Part shown: positions 31,945 through 36,741 of the stretch, one piece after another
Numbering within the stretch: position 1 is the first letter of the stretch
How the letters are laid out: each line of letters begins with the position of its first letter
Origin: Echinostoma caproni
Lineage: Eukaryota; Platyhelminthes; Trematoda; Plagiorchiida; Echinostomatidae
Direction of reading: 5' to 3'
Length of the DNA stretch: 36,741 bases
NCBI GenBank assembly: GCA_900618425.1
Contig: UZAN01040749.1
Location: 4,830-41,570 of the forward strand
The notes under the pieces: model-generated
The model's database searches: none
What the model was told of the DNA's origin: nothing
The model's input: only the letters and a program-made list of their open reading frames with translations
Translations under genes and position numbers: made by a program

Positions 31945-33421
31945 CTACGGATGCTTTACCGACTGTGTTGATCTATGATGATCTTGCGAATCGTAGTGGA
32001 TTCGCAACAAAACCCGTGGTGAAAATGTGAATATATATGTGAACATCAATGCGCCTAATACTGGAAAATGATACATGGGGCTGCTAGCCAAATGAAAAAC
32101 TGATAACACATACAATCTTTTCAGCAGACGCAATTGCATTCCAGCAAGTATGAATGCGACACAATGCCAGAATCCAGACTGGCAATTTGTGGCTAACTGT
32201 ATCATTGGTGAACGCAGACTGACAAACAGTGGTCGAGAGTTGTGAGATTCTTAATTACTTTTAGATAGAACATTTATGTTCTCTGATTCAGGTTAACTCT
32301 GTCAATGGATTATCGTTGTAATGTCAACGTAATCACTCATTTCGAGTCTGTTGATTATTTCACATTTTATTTTTTTCAGCTGACGTTTGAGGCCTAATGT
32401 TTTTGTATGGTAAATTCGAAAATCTATACTGTCGTTTGCAGACCACAAGTTCAGTGCAAGAGCTCTTATGCAGTTTACTTCTTCAGTTTCCCCTTGATGC
32501 ATACGAATTGTGATTGATGCATCTCATGCTAGGTGCCAGCTTCGGTACCGTGAACATCACAATATGTCCGCCCAAACCTCTACAGGGGCCTTGGTCAGAT
32601 ACAAAGGGAATACGGAATGCCGGGCTGTCTTGGTAAAATAATCCAGTAATTAACTTGTGAGCCCAACGTAAACAAATATTGCAATTTCCCACGTCACTTT
32701 TTATTGTAAACAACATGCTGTTCGATGCACTACTTTCGATGCTTAAACGTGTACTAGATTGATAACTAACTGTTTGATTGTCGTCAAAGGCCGCTCCAGT
32801 TTGCGTTTCCCACTGAAACATCCAAGGATGAAGGCTCATCCTACGTATGAAAGGATTCAGACCAAGAGTAAAGCCAAGGTAAGGTAGTCTTTGTATTGAT
32901 GCTACTTCAATTATTTTACTCTATTTAATGAACTCGCAATCAACCGGTTAGAGCATTACGCTGCCACGACAAGGTAGTTGGAGCTCACTTAAATACATTG
33001 GGAAAGCATCAGTTCATTACATATGCATGGGCGTTGTGATCGACCGGATCCTAAAGTCACTGTATACGTTGTGTTTGCAGCCTGTTTGGATTCCATTTAA
33101 ACAGAACACGAACTTGAATAAAGAAATATTTTCCACGGCAATGCCGTGCATGGCAGTGGTTTTTCAGTATAGCAATCAATGGTCTAATGTTGGTATAAAC
33201 AAATGAACTAAATCGGCAAAGGTGAATACACCAACTACCGCTGTGAAAAGGGTAATGCACATGATCCCACGGTTTGATGCTGCATAATTTGTTTGTGCGT
33301 AAATATCCCGTGTTATTGGTAAACGAATGACAGTTTCTAACTTATACATCTGAGTTGCAGCATAGTACATCCCGAATAATTCTGTGTGGTATATTATTAT
33401 TAAGACACAGTAGATCAGCAC
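31945..33421 (-). other. Cluster of minus-strand ORFs with hydrophobic segments
   Basis: Three minus-strand frames lie in order: 33176-33421 (a strongly hydrophobic run, IMCITLFTAVVGVFTFADLV), 32483-32839 (cysteine-containing, with an acceptor GGATGTTTCAG at about 32820) and 31945-32205 (hydrophobic, with HFPVLGALMFTYIFTF). They could be exons of a multi-pass membrane protein or chance ORFs. Donor sites that keep the frame were not found and no family is recognised. Confidence 0.2.
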
Positions 33422-33609
33422 ATCACAATCCTCATAAGGGTGTACTCGTCATTCATCGCATCTACTCGTTACGCATTTACATAGTATCTGTTCCTATATT
33501 TCCTTTCTGGAGGAGGAGGACGTTCCACATTCCCAACTTCATGATCATACTCGGGCTTTCCATACCCAATGAATCTAATGAGCTTCATCTTAACCTACTT
33601 TCTTTTTAG

Positions 33610-33620
33610 ATATGCCATTG
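33610..33620 (+). other. Exon-like 11-nt island on plus strand
   Basis: ATATGCCATTG lies between CTTTCTTTTTAG and GTAAGTTGC. Both splice sites are strong, but the length is not a multiple of three and no partner exons on the plus strand were found. Confidence 0.2.
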
Positions 33621-33889
33621 GTAAGTTGCTTAGTTTAAAGCAATGCCAGCTGAGGATCTGATTCATTTCATTCTATATATGATCACCCTGAATAACCCGT
33701 CTTACGAAGACGCACAATTGCACAAATGAGTATTTGAAAAGCCCCATGGATTGACAAATACTTCTACTTTAAAGGAGAATGGGTCCCTGTTGCACCAATG
33801 TAAAAAAACTCCCAGATATTTACTACAGTCCTAGACGCAGCGCAATCCCAGAGGTCCGTCCGATAACAGAATCCATTCCCATCAATCGA

Positions 33890-34450
33890 AGAAACATTTT
33901 ATGGCAACTGTACACATTACTGACCAACTATTGTCGATCACGACTTTTGTAAAAAATGAATCCTGAGTTCATAGCTTTCATCAAAGCGATGTTAATCATG
34001 CTAAGCAATCGGATTCAGCGTGCAAAAACGTTTCTGATGCAATCAATACCATTACTGAAAGGGGCTGGTTCTTGAAATAAATTCTCCCAACCACACAAAC
34101 CATCTGTTGCCCATTAAACCATTTCACTTCCGAAATGATTTAACATTAACGAGAAAGAAGAGATTGAAGGAAATAAAATGGTCTTGGTTTGTTTATCCTT
34201 CCTCGGTTTAAACGAATGGCTTCAATACAGAAAGCAAATCACAGGTTTGTACATGCTATCTTGGATGATTTCGTTCCATCTGCACGCATGAATGACGAAT
34301 ATGAGAAGAGTAAAAAAGTTTCCCAATGAAACGGATGTCGTAGAGTTTTCGTTTTAGGGCACACCCAACTCAACAGTACACGAGGAAAGATACAGGGTGC
34401 AAATAAAGTGAGAATGGTCCTGCAACTGCGCGTCAAGTGTGATGACATCA
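33890..34450. repeat. Duplicate of 12090-12650
   Basis: Ends about 60-90 nt from the first sequence related to copy C exon 3. In copy B the matching blocks are about 10 kb apart. Confidence 0.65.
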
Positions 34451-34612
34451 GCTGGCTGATTACCAAGCGCTTGAAATCTGCCTTAAGGTGCATCTATTAC
34501 GCAGCTGATCTCATCGTCAATTATTAAATGTTCGCACATCGTTAGAGTTAACCTGTGATAACTAACTCAAACCTGTAGAAGTCAGATATATATTGAAACC
34601 AAGGAAACTTAC

Positions 34613-35320
34613 CAATTTTGATTGAAAAAGGAGTGAAAAATTTCACTATTTTCAACAGATTTGAATATGGGTGTGGTTTGTAGCTCAGGTTGATGGTTTG
34701 TGGGGTCTTGTGTTCGCTGAGCTTGGCGTTTAGATCGCAAACGTTTCATCACCAACCGAGGTGACATCGTCAGTGCGTTGGACCAACGCACTATTTCGAC
34801 ATAATAACGGATGTTAGATTGTGGGTAACATATTTGGATGAACTGCTTTCTTCGGGATAAATGACAATCTTTCAACACAAGATTTCTCGAAATATTTGCG
34901 TTCCACGAGGCCATTTCAAGACGAAACATGCAAACACGGATGTATCCAAAGCGCGCATTTTGTTTTCACTAGTGAGGATTGGGATGAGCAGCTGAACCAG
35001 AAAACTAAAAACCTAGTGCAAACATATCGGTTTTTGAAAAGAAGAATGTAAACTGACACGCTTCATAACATTTATTTGGTTGATGCATAAACCAAACTGT
35101 GTATGCAATATTCTACGTTTCCAGCATGCTTGTTGACGATGACGGTACTTAACGTCCTCTTCTACTGAAACGAGAAGAAAAATGATCGTCCATTGTATGT
35201 CTTAGCCTAAGTATTTACTTGCACGAATATTCTAGAAGAACCACAACATTTCTAAAACCTGAAATACTCATCTACTCACAGCAACAAAACTGATAGACAA
35301 ATCTGGAAATATTTTTTCAT
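34613..35320 (-). pseudogene. MEG-type copy C, decayed and 3'-truncated
   Basis: Exon 1 starts at 35320 (MKKYFQICLSVLLL) but has lost about 18-20 nt, including the end of the signal peptide. It meets a stop, or would splice in the wrong phase. Exon 2 (35153-35164, would be VEED) keeps its acceptor, but its donor has changed from GGTAAGT to GTTAAGT. Exon 3 (34613-34621) keeps the donor but its acceptor AG is AA. A Penelope-like fragment interrupts the next intron (34670-34790). No later exons exist before the downstream-flank block at 34450. Every intron boundary needed for a product is damaged. Confidence 0.75.
34670..34790 (-). mobile_element. Penelope-like element 3' fragment
   Basis: On the minus strand GATGTCACCTCGGTTGGTGA, then AAACGTTTGC and CCAAGCTCAGCGAACA match the plus-strand fragment at 2195-2280. 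They also match, less well, the 3' end of the element at 10815-10875. It sits within an intron of copy C. Confidence 0.55.
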
Positions 35321-35344
35321 GTCTTCAATCAAACTTTGGTGCAA

Positions 35345-36360
35345 AGGTCGTATTTAATCGATATACCTAATTCCTGATACAGAAAATCAGTTCTCAGATT
35401 TTACTTATCATCAACTTTTAGAAATATATTTGTGTTGTATTGTCATTTCACATGAGATGGTGCATGAATACCTACAGATATTACCTGATTGCAGTTGTTG
35501 CATGTTATTGGGTGTCCCGCGTTCAGCTTTGATGGGAGTAACTGATAAGCTGTGCTACGTTTCTTTCACTTATTTGGTTCGTGGTGGTCAATATGTAAGA
35601 ACCAATAGATTAACTTTATGCGGTAATAGTTATTTGGTTTCAAGCGTGTCATCCTTAACATTTAGCATTTGTAACTTCGTTAGTCCATCTTTGTTTTTGT
35701 ACTCCAAGAAAAATTTATGAACAGTTTAGCCTGCCAATCTGCATCCAGAATGTGCCTTCCTTATTTAGCACGAATTGCAGTTTGCTGTTCGTCAAGATAA
35801 TTGATCTAACGTGCAATTCTTGATCCACGCATCTACCGTAGCCCATGCGTGTTTCTGTTTACAAGAATTTGTGCTTGACCGACTGTTGAGGACGCATAAG
35901 TTCTAACCAATGGTTTGAAATACTTCCAAAACCGGAGGTAAACTGACGGCCTTCGTCAACTTACAATGACGCTGCATTTTTGGGTTCTGTGTGATTATTT
36001 AACCGATGACGTTTCACATTTATCCTAGATTTCCGCGACCTTGAGCTGCAATTGAACCATATTTTTACATAGGTCCCGCTTGTATCCAGTCCCACATTTC
36101 TTCGACTTCTTGTGTGCATTTATACCGACTTCCGCTCTCATAATAGATGACACCCTCCACTTTTGTTTTGGCAACCTAAATCACGTATCTACCTATCCAA
36201 TTACTCCTTTCGGTCGAACCGGTACTTGTCATCTACCACTTTTAGAGAAGGTAATTATTAGTCACTAAGAGGATTTTACCGTGAAGCTCATAACAGACGG
36301 TGCTATCACACCAATTTTTCTGGAAAATGACTTCCAAGTGGAAATTGTTTCAAAAAAGAA
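35345..36360. repeat. Upstream flank of copy C (paired with 24270-25009 and 26882-27160)
   Basis: Continuous here where copy B is split by the Tc1/mariner-type insertion. Includes a weakened TATA-like element at about 35358-35365. No gene recognised. Confidence 0.7.
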
Positions 36361-36741
36361 ATCTTTCGATATTTTACCTACCAACTGACTGACTTCAGCA
36401 ACTTCTCGTCAATGATACTAGAGGACCTGCTAAGCAACTCTGTGATTGTCAATCGGATAAATGTGAACTGTTTGCACACACCAAAATCCCATTGAATGTT
36501 CCTTCGTTTCCATTCGTCAACTGGAACCCAATATCTTTGATTTTCGTCTTGCTTATCCGTACATTTTAAATCCACGGTGCCCTTTTCAAGCGTTTATGAC
36601 AAATACCGCCTACAAGGCTGTTACAATCTGGGGCAAAATTTTCGGGAGTTAAAATTCTTCTCTTATACTTATGTGTACAATTGTGAATGAAATGTGGGTT
36701 TTGTGAAAACGAATGTTTGAACTACAATTACATGTGGCCAT
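36360..36741. repeat. Third copy of the upstream-flank block, cut by window end
   Basis: Pairs with 6366-6740 and 27165-27575. An extra T and in-frame stops break the reading frame seen in the other two copies. Confidence 0.7.

Noticed and set aside
32945..33045. tRNA-like GGTTAGAGCATTACG followed by GATCGACCGGATCC
   Set aside because: Spacing and arms do not fit a tRNA fold by eye, and no tail or second copy was seen.

Overview
The window looks like a piece of a eukaryotic genome, most likely a trematode flatworm and probably a schistosomatid. It is AT-rich and almost free of long open reading frames. It carries Penelope-like and Tc1/mariner-type transposon relics and large imperfect tandem duplications. 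Its clearest genes have the architecture of schistosome micro-exon genes (MEGs): a signal-peptide first exon followed by many 9-51 nt exons, each a multiple of three and each starting and ending in phase 1. This taxonomic call rests on gene architecture and repeats, not on any database match.

All MEG-type genes are on the minus strand and form a tandem array. Copy B (about 15785-24284) can be read from TATA box to poly(A) signal. Its order is signal-peptide exon, Gly/Lys/Glu-type micro-exons, Pro/Glu/Thr micro-exons, a 51-nt and a 36-nt Thr-rich exon, and a last exon with a hydrophobic C-terminus, a stop codon and AATAAA. Joined through their splice sites, these exons keep one open frame. Copy A (about 413-5677) has the same signal exon and at least six micro-exons in frame. 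It runs directly into the promoter of a further copy whose first exon must lie just left of base 1. Copy C (about 34600-35370) is a decayed, 3'-truncated pseudogene. Inside copy B the promoter/exon1/exon2 module is itself duplicated, and the second first exon is dead.

The gene copies sit inside a long duplicated unit. Upstream-flank blocks recur at 5675-9590, 24270-31020 and 35350-36741, and downstream blocks at 12090-12650 and 33890-34450. Copy B's flank was interrupted by a Tc1/mariner-type element (25012-26881) with short terminal inverted repeats and TA at both ends. Penelope-like sequence lies at 10800-11960, with its two halves in opposite orientation, and related 3' fragments lie near 2200 and 34700. 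Other features are a tRNA-derived SINE candidate (2415-2580, minus), a 65-bp-arm hairpin (10581-10759), two simple repeats, and an N gap (16973-17288) flanked by a perfect 31-bp direct repeat.

Most of the remainder is intron, duplicated flank or unrecognised intergenic DNA. Exon boundaries were read by eye from splice consensus and comparison between copies; no transcript evidence was available.
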